The notes below the pieces were generated by a model. It saw nothing but the letters and a program-made list of their open reading frames with translations, was not told the origin of the DNA and did not search any database. The translations under genes were made by a program, and so were the position numbers. DNA of 64,000 bases from Leptospira_A soteropolitanensis (lineage in GTDB: Bacteria > Spirochaetota > Leptospiria > Leptospirales > Leptospiraceae): NCBI RefSeq assembly GCF_026151335.1, contig NZ_JAMQPP010000006.1. The stretch is one strand, 5' to 3'. Of the stretch, positions 42,798 through 52,617 are shown in pieces (position 1 is the stretch's first letter; every line of letters begins with the position of its first letter).

Positions 42798-44129
42798 ATG
42801 ATGAACACTCATAATTTAAGCGGCCGCCTTTGGTCAGTATTAATTCTTTTTGGACTTGTTGGGCAAATTGCTTGGTCTGTCGAGAATATGTATTTTAACT
42901 TATTCATATACAACACAATCGCTAAAAGCACTTCTTCTGTAACTTTGATGGTCCAACTGAGTGGAATCGTTGCCACTTTTACTACCCTTATCGCAGGCAT
43001 TCTAACCGACAAAGCAGGGAACCGAAGGTATTTCATTTCTATTGGTTACTTACTTTGGGGTCTACTTACTTTGTCATTCGCTTTTATCTCCAAAGAAAAT
43101 ACGGCTAACTGGTTTCAATTAACCGATAGTGGCCAAATTGTCAGCCTCACTATAGCTATAGTCATTACTCTTGATTGTATTATGACTGCATTCGGATCAA
43201 CCGCAAATGATGCAGCTTTTAATGCATTCGTAACAGATAACACAGAAAATGCGAGAAGCCTTGCAGAAGGTGTATTATCCGCAATGCCTCTTGTCGCGAT
43301 GCTGATAGTGGCCGGTGGATTTGGTATGATTGTGAATGCTCTAGGATATCCGGGGCTATTTGTTGCCGTTGGAACCATGATGTCTGTATCTGGAATCATT
43401 GGTATTTGGCTTATCAAAGACAACCCAAACCTGAAAAAACAAAACACAAACTTTATTTCAGACATAAGTTACGGATTCAAATTTAGCGTCATGTTAGAAA
43501 ACAAAAAACTATATTTGTATTTTTTTGCTATGGGGATATATGGAATTGCCAGTCAAGTTTATATGCCTTATCTCATTATTTATATGCAAGAATATCTAAA
43601 GTTTGATGCCATTCAATATTCGATTGTACTGGCTGGAGTGATACTAGGAGCTAGTATCATTACAATATTCCTAGGCAAACAGTTTGATGGAAAAAACAAA
43701 GACAAGTTATTAATTTATTTTTCGTTACTATACATAATTGGAATGTTATCTCTGTATATAATGTCAAAAACAATCGACATAAATCTCAAAACAAAAGTTA
43801 TGTGGATCACAGGATTCACAAGTTTGATTTTAATTACAGGTTTCGTACAAGTATTGGCATTAATTAGTGCGCAAATTCGTGACAATACTCCCACAGAAAA
43901 CACAGGAAAACTCCAGGGAATCCGAATGATTTTTTTTGTATTAATTCCTATGTATATTGGTCCCATGATCGGTGAAACCATCAACGAAAGAACAAACCTT
44001 ACATACATTGATCCAGTCAACGGTGCTACGGCACATGTTCCTGCACCTGAGATTTTTTTAGTTGGTGCTTTATTTTGTTTACTGATATTTTTCCCTCTTT
44101 CCTTTTTATTCCGAGGTAAACAAGCTTAA
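42798..44129 (+). CDS. MFS transporter
   Basis: A 443-residue membrane protein with 12 predicted helices. The loop between helices 2 and 3 is GILTDKAGNRRYFISIGYLL, the D-x-x-G-x-R-R signature of major facilitator proteins. The last base overlaps the glycosidase start (TAATG), so the two genes are coupled. Transport of a sugar or glycoside is inferred from that coupling; the sequence itself does not define the substrate. Confidence 0.88.
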   Translation: MMNTHNLSGRLWSVLILFGLVGQIAWSVENMYFNLFIYNTIAKSTSSVTLMVQLSGIVATFTTLIAGILTDKAGNRRYFISIGYLLWGLLTLSFAFISKENTANWFQLTDSGQIVSLTIAIVITLDCIMTAFGSTANDAAFNAFVTDNTENARSLAEGVLSAMPLVAMLIVAGGFGMIVNALGYPGLFVAVGTMMSVSGIIGIWLIKDNPNLKKQNTNFISDISYGFKFSVMLENKKLYLYFFAMGIYGIASQVYMPYLIIYMQEYLKFDAIQYSIVLAGVILGASIITIFLGKQFDGKNKDKLLIYFSLLYIIGMLSLYIMSKTIDINLKTKVMWITGFTSLILITGFVQVLALISAQIRDNTPTENTGKLQGIRMIFFVLIPMYIGPMIGETINERTNLTYIDPVNGATAHVPAPEIFLVGALFCLLIFFPLSFLFRGKQA

Positions 44130-45820
44130 TGAAAACCATTTCACATACAGAATACCCACGACCACAGTTAGAACGTGATAGTTATATAAATCTAAACGGT
44201 GAATGGAATTTAACTCATTTAAAACCAGATTTAGATTCTAAAGAAGAATTTAAAATCATTGTTCCATTTTCACCTGAATCAAAAGCCAGTGGCCTAGGGC
44301 ATTTTATTCTTCAGCCGAAAGAACAATTAGTTTACGATCGCGAATTTGACCTAACAGCTGATTTTATCAAAGATATCACCTTACTTCATTTTGGTGCTGT
44401 TGATTACTCATGCATTTGTTCCATTAATGGCAAAGAGGTAGGCTCTCACAAAGGAGGTTTTTTACCTTTTACGTTTGATATTTCCCAATATCTAAAAATC
44501 GGGAAAAATGAAATTAAATTAACAGTGACAGATCCCACTGATGCGGGAACCCAATCAAGAGGCAAACAAAAACTAAAACGTGGTGGAATTTGGTACACTC
44601 CGCAATCAGGTATTTGGCAAACCGTATGGCTTGAAAGTGTTTCTAAAGATTTTGTAAAAGACATAAAAATAACGCCAGACATCGACTCAAAGTCTGTGGA
44701 AATATTGGTAACTACAGAAAGTCCCAAAATAACCATACAGGTATTAGATGGTAAAACCGTAATTGCAGAATCAAACGAAAAAAATGCGAATATCAATTTA
44801 CCTAACATGGAACTTTGGTCGCCAGAACATCCAAAACTTTACGGAATACTTATCAAAACGCATGGTGATACAATAAAATCCTATTTTGGAATGCGGAAAT
44901 TTTCCATCGGATTTGATGGCAAATTCAAAAGGTTATTCTTAAACAACAAACCTTATTTCCATAATGGCTTACTCGACCAAGGTTATTGGTCAGAAGGACT
45001 TCTCACTCCACCAAACGACGATGCAATGGAAAAAGAAATCAAACTAATGAAAGATATGGGTTTTAATATGTTACGCAAACATATTAAAATAGAACCATTA
45101 CGTTGGTATTACCATTGTGACAGATTAGGAATGTTAGTATGGCAAGATTTTGTCTGTGGTGGTGGTGCCTATGAAACTTGGAAAGTTGCTTATTTGCCTT
45201 TTATTGGCTGGAAAACAAAGGACACTAAATATAAATTTTTAAATAGAACGGATGAAGCAGGTAGAAATGAATTTATTTCAGAGATGGATAGAACCGTTGC
45301 TTTATTAAAAAATACTGTCAGTTTATCCGTTTGGGTTTTATTTAATGAAGGTTGGGGACAATTTGATAGCATCCAACTCACCGAAAAGTTAAGAAATCTA
45401 GACAATACAAGGACCATCGATAGTGTCAGTGGTTGGTATGACCAAGGCCCCAATAGTAGTGACCTAAAAAGTCTACACCTTTATTACCAAAAACTAAAAG
45501 TGCCCAAACACGAAAGTCGAGTTATCGTATTATCTGAGTTTGGTGGATATTCGCTAAAAACCGAAGGTCATGTCTTTGATGAGAAAAAACTGTTTGGTTA
45601 CAAAATTCTTCCAGACAAACAAAGTTTAGAAAATGAATACCGAAACCTATTCGAAAAGGAACTTTTACCCCTGTTAGAGAAAGGGCTTAGCGCTTCCATT
45701 TACACACAAGTCAGCGACGTGGAAGAAGAAATCAACGGCCTAGTCACCTATGACCGCAAAGTGATAAAGTTTGATATCGAATTTATGCGGGAACTAAATT
45801 CTAAACTAGTGTATAAATAA
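44129..45820 (+). CDS. Glycoside hydrolase family 2 protein
   Basis: 563 residues without signal peptide, so cytosolic. Domain order is that of GH2: sugar-binding jelly roll (about 1-165, with YINLNGEWNLTHLKPD), an Ig-like domain (about 170-275), then the TIM barrel. The acid/base is E407 in WVLFNEGWGQ and the nucleophile E470 in VLSEFGGYS. Beta-galactosidase, glucuronidase and mannosidase all occur in GH2; the short length fits the beta-glucuronidase-like group. It follows the MFS gene directly and is followed 9 bases later by an alpha/beta hydrolase. Confidence 0.93.
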   Translation: MKTISHTEYPRPQLERDSYINLNGEWNLTHLKPDLDSKEEFKIIVPFSPESKASGLGHFILQPKEQLVYDREFDLTADFIKDITLLHFGAVDYSCICSINGKEVGSHKGGFLPFTFDISQYLKIGKNEIKLTVTDPTDAGTQSRGKQKLKRGGIWYTPQSGIWQTVWLESVSKDFVKDIKITPDIDSKSVEILVTTESPKITIQVLDGKTVIAESNEKNANINLPNMELWSPEHPKLYGILIKTHGDTIKSYFGMRKFSIGFDGKFKRLFLNNKPYFHNGLLDQGYWSEGLLTPPNDDAMEKEIKLMKDMGFNMLRKHIKIEPLRWYYHCDRLGMLVWQDFVCGGGAYETWKVAYLPFIGWKTKDTKYKFLNRTDEAGRNEFISEMDRTVALLKNTVSLSVWVLFNEGWGQFDSIQLTEKLRNLDNTRTIDSVSGWYDQGPNSSDLKSLHLYYQKLKVPKHESRVIVLSEFGGYSLKTEGHVFDEKKLFGYKILPDKQSLENEYRNLFEKELLPLLEKGLSASIYTQVSDVEEEINGLVTYDRKVIKFDIEFMRELNSKLVYK

Positions 45821-45829
45821 GAGTATCAA

Positions 45830-47005
45830 ATGGAATTTATATCCAGTCATCCATTGTTCATTTTTTCTTTCCTAGTTACGGTACTTTTTCTTTTTTATTA
45901 TTTTCATGAAGTTGTAGAAACTCCTGTTCTTAGATTTAGTGAATCTGATTTTTTATTAAGAGTGATTGAGAGAACACCTCATTTAACAAAAAAATATTAT
46001 CCAACATTTTGGTGTTTCAACCAACACCTTATGTTACTTTTACTAATGTTACGTGAATATAGAACAAAACCTTACCTTTATGATCAATTAGAACAATTGA
46101 AAATGAAAGACGGAGGAATTACTGGTCTTGCCTGGTCAGGAACAGACGAACTAACAACTCAAAGTGATTCACCGATTGTTGTAGTATTCCATACAATTAG
46201 CGGTGACGAACAGGATGTTAAATCGACTGTCAAATATTTAAGGGAACGTTATGCATGGATAGTTGTTGTATGCATTCGAAGGGGACATGGAGATCTTCCA
46301 CTCACTAAACCTAAAGTAAACACAATGGGTTCCACCTCAGACCTTAAGGAACAATTAGCTTATATTCAAAAAAAATTCCCAAAGAGAAAAATGTTTGGAG
46401 TTGGTATCTCAGCAGGATCAGGACTACTCGCCAGATACTTAGGAGAGGCTGGAGTCCAAAGTAAATTTGCAGCTGCGGTAGCCGTTTCACCAGCCTATGA
46501 TATAGAAAAAGCCTTTCACCGTGTTCATCCAGTTTATAGTAAAATTATGGGCCAGAGAATGATTAATTATTTTTTAAAGAATCATTATGAGAGCCTTTCT
46601 AAATTGAAGGGGGTTGATGAACTTTTTAAAATTAAAACCATCGGAGAATTCCAAGACAAACTACACACTATTTCTGGATTCAAAGACCGAGAAAATTATT
46701 ATTATCATTCCAATCCAGTGTTAGTCGCAAATAATATCAAAACACCTCTTCTTGTTTTAAATTCCGCGGATGATCCTATCTGTGTAAATCAAAATGTATT
46801 GGAAAATCTTCATTGGTTAGAAACTCTTCCCAACACTATTCATGTTCACACTAAACGAGGTAGTCATATTGCATACTTTGAAGGTATAAAGGCGAATTCA
46901 TGGTCTGACAAAGTGATCGGAGAATATTTTGCGGCAGTTCAAAAAGAAAATTTACCAAAACAAAAACTTTCGCCAAATCCAAAAAAGAAAAAGAAGCGAA
47001 TGTAG
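45830..47005 (+). CDS. YheT-type alpha/beta hydrolase
   Basis: 391 residues: an N-terminal membrane helix (HPLFIFSFLVTVLFLFYYFH), then an alpha/beta hydrolase with the nucleophile elbow GVGISAGSG, a DDP aspartate in LNSADDPICV and the catalytic histidine in RGSHIAYFEG. HTISGDEQD and RRGHGD match the YheT family of membrane-linked hydrolases. It lies in the MFS-GH2 operon. It may remove acyl groups from an imported glycoside, but this is inferred from position only. Basic C-terminus KPNPKKKKKR-type. Confidence 0.85.
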   Translation: MEFISSHPLFIFSFLVTVLFLFYYFHEVVETPVLRFSESDFLLRVIERTPHLTKKYYPTFWCFNQHLMLLLLMLREYRTKPYLYDQLEQLKMKDGGITGLAWSGTDELTTQSDSPIVVVFHTISGDEQDVKSTVKYLRERYAWIVVVCIRRGHGDLPLTKPKVNTMGSTSDLKEQLAYIQKKFPKRKMFGVGISAGSGLLARYLGEAGVQSKFAAAVAVSPAYDIEKAFHRVHPVYSKIMGQRMINYFLKNHYESLSKLKGVDELFKIKTIGEFQDKLHTISGFKDRENYYYHSNPVLVANNIKTPLLVLNSADDPICVNQNVLENLHWLETLPNTIHVHTKRGSHIAYFEGIKANSWSDKVIGEYFAAVQKENLPKQKLSPNPKKKKKRM

Positions 47006-47007
47006 CT

Positions 47008-48147
47008 CTATTTAGATAACAATCGATAATTTTGAGGTGAATGTCCAAAACGATCTAAAAAAAGTTTGTGAAATGAGGATTTAGAATTAAACCCGGAAGC
47101 ATAAATGACACTTAATATACTCATTTCAGGTTTTTCCAAAAGAAGCCTTGCTGCTTCTTGCAACCTGAATTGATTTACATAATTACGAAACGTAGAATTC
47201 AAATGAGAATTTAATATTTCCGAAAGTTGGTGGGTATGTAAATCCAATCGTTTTGCTAAGATCGCTAAACTTAAGTTTTCATTCAGGTAAAGCTGCTCTA
47301 AGTTCATGATATCATCCAATCTCTACAAAGTTTGGTTTATATCCAAACCTCTAAGCCTACTTTCTTTGTACCGAGCAAGCCTTACTTCTGATTGAAAGTT
47401 AGGAATGACTTCTTTATGATTCATTTTAAACAATAAAATTAAAATCAAAAGAGATGTTAAAGCAAAGCAGGCCACACCAAAAAGTAACATAAAAAATAAC
47501 TGCGAAATTACAAAAGAAACAACAACAAACAACGAATAAACTAATAGGCAAATTAAAGGAAAAAAAGAGGATTCGAGTTTTCCCTTAGATCCGAACTTCC
47601 ATCGAACCACTCGAGTAAAAATAGAAACCATATAACCCAAAATTGATAGAATAGCAAAACCAAGTAAAAAATGGATCATCGATTCAAAGTTATCCGTTTG
47701 ATTCCAAATAGACAAACCAAGCGGAAATAATGAAAAATCAGTAGGACGAATTAAATAAATAAAAAATAAGCTTACCAAACTAGGGAAAAAATGAAATGGA
47801 TTACTTTTATAAAAATCACCTCCACCCATTTCTTCAAAATAAATATAAACTAAAGGACCAATTAGAAATAAACAGGGAATGTGAATCCCAAAAAAATACC
47901 GATAAAACTGTATCTCGCCGGATAATTCTAAATAGATATGAATTTGTAATATTCCTAAAGTAAGGAATAATAACGTAGCAGCATAGTGATAAAAGAAAGT
48001 AACGAGACCCATCTCTTGTTTTCGAGAAGCCAAAACAGGAGAAAGAGCGTTTTGTTTTCCAATGATTCTCCGTTGCATCGTTTCGATCCAATGGGAAACC
48101 GCCAAAAGAAACGCAACCAAAGCTCCTGCCAAAGGAATCAAATTCAT
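47008..48147 (-). pseudogene. Membrane AraC-type regulator interrupted by one amber codon
   Basis: The first part (48147-47326) encodes about seven membrane helices and a linker ending YKESRLRGLDINQTL, then a TAG stop at 47325-47323. The frame continues without shift as RLDDIMNLEQLYLNENLSLA into a full AraC helix-turn-helix (AILAKRLDLHTHQLSEILNS, SVIYASGFNSKSSFHKLFLD). Related proteins run straight through this junction, so the stop separates sensor and DNA-binding parts of one protein. It could be a recent nonsense mutation, a sequencing error, or two proteins if the second part restarts at TTG or ATG nearby. Confidence 0.75.
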
Positions 48148-48265
48148 AAAACAATTAAGAAAAGAAAAAGCCCCTTGTCTATTTTTTTATAGAAAATCTA
48201 AAACTTTGTATTCCATCCGTATACACTCGGACGACAGGTTCCAATAAAAATGAGATACTCTTTGC

Positions 48266-49411
48266 ATGAAACTTAAAACCTCCTTAATCAATCCAAAGTT
48301 CAATCACAAAAATTGTATCTTCCCATCGTTAAATCAATTTACATTTTTTATGTTTGTATTTCTTTCATTAAATCTTTGGGGAGACTCCCCTGTAGGGAAT
48401 GAAGACCAATTAAAAGTTCATTTAAATAAACCAAATCATAAAATACCAATCGTTGTTGTTATTGGAGAAAATCAATACACAGAACTTACTGACTTTATCG
48501 TCCCTTATGGAATTTTAAAACGCTCTCATGTAGCAAAAGTTTATGCTATCGCTGAGAAAAAAGGAAAAATAGATTTTTTCCCCGCACTCTCTATGGAAAT
48601 CAATTCATCCTTGAAAGATTTCAACAATCTGCATCCAGAAGGCGCAGACCTTGTGATCGTTCCTGCGATCCACAATGCAAAAAATGAAACTATCATTCGT
48701 TGGATTCAAACACAATATAACTCGGGAGCAACCATAGTTGGTATTTGCGACGGAGTCTGGACATTAGGATATGCTGGATTATTAAAGAATAAAAATGTGA
48801 CTGGACATTGGTATTCAAAAGAAAAACTATCAGAAGTTTTTCCAGATTCCATTTGGCACAAAAACAAAAGATACATTCAAGACGAGCGAATCATTACTAC
48901 CTCTGGCGTGACAGCTTCCATACCTATTTCATTAGCCTTGGTTGAATCCATTGGAGGTAGAAAAAAAGCAGAAGAAATGGCACAAAGTTTGGGTATCCGG
49001 CATTGGGATTCTCAACATAATACTGATGAGTTTAATTTTGATTGGAAACAATATCTAACGGCAGCGAAAAACCTATTTTTCTTTTGGGATTATGACACGA
49101 TAGAGATTCCTGTTTATGAAGGTATTGATGAAATTTCTTTAGCTTTAGTGGCCGATGTTTATTCTAGAACTTATCAATCAAAGGCAATTACCATTACTTA
49201 TAAAAATAAACCCAGCCAATCAAAATCTGGAATCAAGTTTATATCAGAACTTATCGAAGAAGGAAAAAAGAAAAAACAAACTCTCTTTGAAATAACAGAA
49301 AAGAAAAAGGCATTCGAGTGGTTTGAACAATCATTGTCTGATGTTGAAAAAAGATACGGACTCAGTACAAAACGATTCGTAAAAACTCAATTGGAATTTC
49401 CAGGTCATTAG
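48266..49411 (+). CDS. Exported DJ-1/PfpI-like protein
   Basis: 381 residues. A hydrophobic segment at about 26-40 (FTFFMFVFLSLNLWG) looks like a signal peptide or anchor behind a long basic N-terminus. The DJ-1/PfpI domain follows: IPIVVVIGENQYTELTDFIV, GADLVIVPAIHN, and the nucleophile elbow VGICDGVWTLGYAG with its cysteine, then ITTSGVTASIPISLALVE. This is the sensor-type domain found in GlxA-like AraC regulators, but here it has no DNA-binding part. A C-terminal 150 residues are of unknown function. Confidence 0.78.
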   Translation: MKLKTSLINPKFNHKNCIFPSLNQFTFFMFVFLSLNLWGDSPVGNEDQLKVHLNKPNHKIPIVVVIGENQYTELTDFIVPYGILKRSHVAKVYAIAEKKGKIDFFPALSMEINSSLKDFNNLHPEGADLVIVPAIHNAKNETIIRWIQTQYNSGATIVGICDGVWTLGYAGLLKNKNVTGHWYSKEKLSEVFPDSIWHKNKRYIQDERIITTSGVTASIPISLALVESIGGRKKAEEMAQSLGIRHWDSQHNTDEFNFDWKQYLTAAKNLFFFWDYDTIEIPVYEGIDEISLALVADVYSRTYQSKAITITYKNKPSQSKSGIKFISELIEEGKKKKQTLFEITEKKKAFEWFEQSLSDVEKRYGLSTKRFVKTQLEFPGH

Positions 49412-49507
49412 TTTCCATTATGTCACCTATATAAACCAAATTTTCATCTTCTTTATTTTTAGGCTAGCATCCCATTTGTTTATGATAAAACTGGAAAGAG
49501 AAAACTT

Positions 49508-51199
49508 ATGCGTTCGAAACTAAAATTATATTTTTTCCTTTCCTATTTGGTTTTTGGCTCTGCGTTACTTTTAAGTATGATCTTAATTTTAAAACTGCAA
49601 AACGCATTACCAGAAAATTTCACAATTACTATCGGATTTGGAATTTTCATTCTAATGATTTTGATTTTTATATTTGGGTCGTCGCTAAGTTCCTGGGTTA
49701 GCAATATTTTCGGGAAATTAGAAGCTGCATTTAAAGAAGTGGGACTTGGCAATTTACAGGTTAGAATCCCTTACAAAGAAAATGATTTATTATCAGAATT
49801 TTACGTAAGTTTCCATAGAATGTTACAAGCGCAAGGTGAACTCATTCAACATATTAAAACTTCTGCAGATATGCTCTCCTCCGACTCACAAAAAATGAAG
49901 TTGGTGACTCTTGACTTCTCCAGCAATTTACAATCTCAATCAGCAGCGACAGAGGAAGTTTCAGCATCTATAGAAGAAATTTCAGGAGTTGCAGTATCTA
50001 TCTCTAATATTGCGGAGACTAACTCGCAAAGTATGAATAATTTAACTTCAGAGGTAGATCACCTCTCGTTTGCAATTGATAGAACTAGCGAACATGTGGA
50101 AGGGACTCTCGATTCCATAAAAAATATCATTGAGCGTGCGGAAGCAGGTAAAAATACATTACGAACGATGAACGAAGCTATGGATAATTTATCACAAAGC
50201 TCGCTAGAAATCTCTAAAACAGTGGATGTCATTGCAAAAATCAGCGAACAAGTTAATATGTTAGCACTCAATGCGTCTATTGAAGCCGCAAGAGCTGGAG
50301 ACGCCGGAAGAGGATTTGCAGTTGTAGCAGAAGAAGTTTCAAAACTAGCAGAAAGAACGGCAAGTGCCGTTAAAGGAATCGATTCGTTAATGAAGAAAAA
50401 TCAAAACGATGTTTCTTTGGGAAGGGAACGAATCGAAAAAACAACAATGGAAATCCAAGAGATCATAGGAAACATCGATTCCATTTCAGAAAAAATTTCA
50501 GAAGTTTATTCTTCTGTAAATACGCAAAAAGAATTAAAAACTAAACTTCTAAAAGAAGCAATTTTTGTAAAAGAAAGATCAGAAGAAATCAAAGATGCGG
50601 TAACAGAACACAAAACGGCAACAAACGAAGTAATGGCTTCTGTATCTTCCATTAGCCAATCTTCTTTTAGTAATTCAGAAAGCAGTGATTTATTTGCAGA
50701 AAAAATTACAACAATTGCCAATACTGCTGACAAATTAATTTCAATGGTAGATCTTTTTAAAACAAATATCATCTCGGATGAATCATCTATTTCGCATCGA
50801 GATGAAACTACACATAAACTTCAATTTAGATCCGAAATCGGTAGTATTTATTATATTAAAGAAAAAGATCTTTTGGAAGTAGTATGGACGCCCAATTTCA
50901 GTGAAGATAAGTATATCGAAATTTTAAATGAAGCCTTAGAAATCATCAAAAAGTATGAAATTCGTAAATGGCTCGCAGACACTAGAAGAATGGGGCTTGT
51001 GACGCGCTCAGCACAAGAATGGGTAAATGTCAATTGGTTCCCCAAAGCAAGTAATTCTAGTCTAAGAAAAATGGCAGTTGTTGTACCAAACTCAGCTTTA
51101 GCTGCCATTTCCATTGATGACCAAACTCTTAAAACAGGAAATGTGGAATTAAAATCCGTACCTAGTTTAGAAGCGGGTATCGCTTGGTTAAACGATTAA
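49508..51199 (+). CDS. Methyl-accepting chemotaxis protein with C-terminal SpoIIAA/STAS-like domain
   Basis: 563 residues. Two N-terminal membrane helices (FFLSYLVFGSALLLSMILIL, IGFGIFILMILIFIFGSSLS) are separated by only a few residues, so there is almost no periplasmic sensor. HAMP-like region about 60-115, then the signalling hairpin tip ISEQVNMLALNASIEAARAG followed by DAGRGFAVVAEEVSKLAERT. The last 120 residues (YYIKEKDLLEVVWTPNFSED, KWLADTRRMGLV) form an extra domain resembling SpoIIAA/STAS-like folds. It probably senses a cytosolic or membrane cue. Confidence 0.88.
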   Translation: MRSKLKLYFFLSYLVFGSALLLSMILILKLQNALPENFTITIGFGIFILMILIFIFGSSLSSWVSNIFGKLEAAFKEVGLGNLQVRIPYKENDLLSEFYVSFHRMLQAQGELIQHIKTSADMLSSDSQKMKLVTLDFSSNLQSQSAATEEVSASIEEISGVAVSISNIAETNSQSMNNLTSEVDHLSFAIDRTSEHVEGTLDSIKNIIERAEAGKNTLRTMNEAMDNLSQSSLEISKTVDVIAKISEQVNMLALNASIEAARAGDAGRGFAVVAEEVSKLAERTASAVKGIDSLMKKNQNDVSLGRERIEKTTMEIQEIIGNIDSISEKISEVYSSVNTQKELKTKLLKEAIFVKERSEEIKDAVTEHKTATNEVMASVSSISQSSFSNSESSDLFAEKITTIANTADKLISMVDLFKTNIISDESSISHRDETTHKLQFRSEIGSIYYIKEKDLLEVVWTPNFSEDKYIEILNEALEIIKKYEIRKWLADTRRMGLVTRSAQEWVNVNWFPKASNSSLRKMAVVVPNSALAAISIDDQTLKTGNVELKSVPSLEAGIAWLND

Positions 51200-51210
51200 C
51201 AACGAATAGA

Positions 51211-51264
51211 TAAATTAGATCATTGTTTTTGTATTCAACAAAATACAAACAATGATCTAATTTA
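51211..51264. terminator. Bidirectional terminator-type hairpin
   Basis: TAAATTAGATCATTG (51211-51225) and its complement CAATGATCTAATTTA (51250-51264) form a long stem extended inwards with TTTGTATT/AATACAAA across a 2-base bulge. It lies between the stops of the convergent chemoreceptor and DUF4334 genes and can serve both. Confidence 0.75.
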
Positions 51265-51266
51265 TT

Positions 51267-51812
51267 TCATTTAACTCGTTCTAATACAAAAAAGAAAGGT
51301 TGTTTCATCCCTTTATAATCCATACATCCAAACAAAGTGTTTTGATTTACTTTTTTGAACACATCATGAATTGGTAAGTTGTCATAAATCATCGCAGCAG
51401 TGATTTTACCGCGAAACTCTATACGGCGAACACGAGCTTTCGATTTAGACGTTTGAAACAAAAACCGAATCAACAAAAATACATATTTTAATGGCGATAA
51501 ATTCGTAGATGGAATCAATGTTGCTAACCGAACGGGCATTAAAGATGGATTTACCTTAAACAAGGTTTTTCCAAATGACTTAAAAACCAATGGATGAACG
51601 TTATCTGCATCCACAAATTCCTTTCCATACCAATTGAAAGTTTCTAATGCTCCATCCATAGTGTGTCCAGTGTGAAAGCCAGAGCCATGCCACATACCCA
51701 TTGTGTCTTCTATAGTAACAGTTTCCAACGCATCAAAAAGTGCAAAAGAATCCTCTGTAGAATTGTTCTTTTTAGCACGCATATCAAAAAATTTTGTTTC
51801 AAGAGTATTCAT
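51267..51812 (-). CDS. GXWXG/DUF4334 domain protein
   Basis: 181 residues. The N-terminal half carries the GXWXG signature (MGMWHGSGFHTGHTMDG then ALETFNWYGKEF) and the C-terminal half the DUF4334 part (FRGKITAAMIYDNLPIHDVF, CMDYKGMKQPFFFVLERV). The family is widespread and has no established function. There is no signal peptide. It stands apart from the flagellin-like operon upstream, 84 bases away on the same strand. Confidence 0.88.
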   Translation of the reverse strand: MNTLETKFFDMRAKKNNSTEDSFALFDALETVTIEDTMGMWHGSGFHTGHTMDGALETFNWYGKEFVDADNVHPLVFKSFGKTLFKVNPSLMPVRLATLIPSTNLSPLKYVFLLIRFLFQTSKSKARVRRIEFRGKITAAMIYDNLPIHDVFKKVNQNTLFGCMDYKGMKQPFFFVLERVK

Positions 51813-51896
51813 AAATAATTTGTAACCTAAAACGATATTTATTTTTCTTCGCCAGGATGAAATAAATATACAAAAGTTTAATTAGATTTTCAACCT

Positions 51897-52610
51897 TCAA
51901 TCAAGAACGGATTGAATCCGTTTTCGTTCTTCGGAAATTCGATTAATTGCGACTTCGATTTTTTTTTGCGCCTGAATAGGATTGGATAAAGTCAAAGGAA
52001 ATCCATTAAAAGAAGTTAAGCCAAGAGAATGGGATGTCATAGTAGAAATATACATTCGAAAGAGTTCTCCATTTTTTTCATTGATAAACCACATAGACGC
52101 CGTTCGTGAAGATTTTGCAAAGTCTCCTTCAAACAATTTCATTCGATTAAACTTTGCCGTTGAAGCTATTCTGTCTACTTCGTCAACCAATGCCTGCACT
52201 TCTCCCTGCAATTCCTGATTGGTGTCATTCGATTGGAAGAGGAATGATAGACGATGGGAAATGGCAAGTAAAGTATCCAAATAAACCAAAGTCTTTTGGA
52301 TTAGTAAGTTTTGTTTTTGAAAAGTGGTTTTTTGTGGTTGTATCTGATACAATCTTTCCAACGACTTTGCTGTAATAGCCATAAATTTTAATCTGGATTC
52401 AAGAGATTGTGAATTTTTTTTATCCACTTTTACAGTAAAAGCAGAGTTCGGATTTGTATCGGTTCGAAAGTTAACAATGTTTTCAGATTTTAAATCGAAT
52501 CGATTTACAACAAAACGAGAAATTTTTTTTTGAGTGTAGAGAATTTGTTTATAGATAATATACTCTCGAAACGAACTTAAAGATAATTTGAGGTTATAGA
52601 TTAGCTTCAT
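51897..52610 (-). CDS. Flagellin-core protein lacking D0 ends (flagellin-like B)
   Basis: 237 residues from the ATG at 52610. Residues about 95-200 match the D1 region of Leptospira FlaB: LQGEVQALVDEVDRIAS, AKFNRMKLFEGDF, RTASMWF, and STMTSHSLGL, compared with FlaB VSALVDEVDRIAS, FNKFKLFEGQF, RVASMWF and GTMTSKALKL. The conserved flagellin N-terminus (MIINHN-type) is replaced by an unrelated basic segment, and the protein ends in ISEERKRIQSVLD within the returning D1 helix, without the C-terminal D0 helix. It cannot polymerise as a normal filament. It starts 7 bases after the preceding gene of the same unit. Confidence 0.75.
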   Translation of the reverse strand: MKLIYNLKLSLSSFREYIIYKQILYTQKKISRFVVNRFDLKSENIVNFRTDTNPNSAFTVKVDKKNSQSLESRLKFMAITAKSLERLYQIQPQKTTFQKQNLLIQKTLVYLDTLLAISHRLSFLFQSNDTNQELQGEVQALVDEVDRIASTAKFNRMKLFEGDFAKSSRTASMWFINEKNGELFRMYISTMTSHSLGLTSFNGFPLTLSNPIQAQKKIEVAINRISEERKRIQSVLD

Positions 52611-52617
52611 AAACAAC

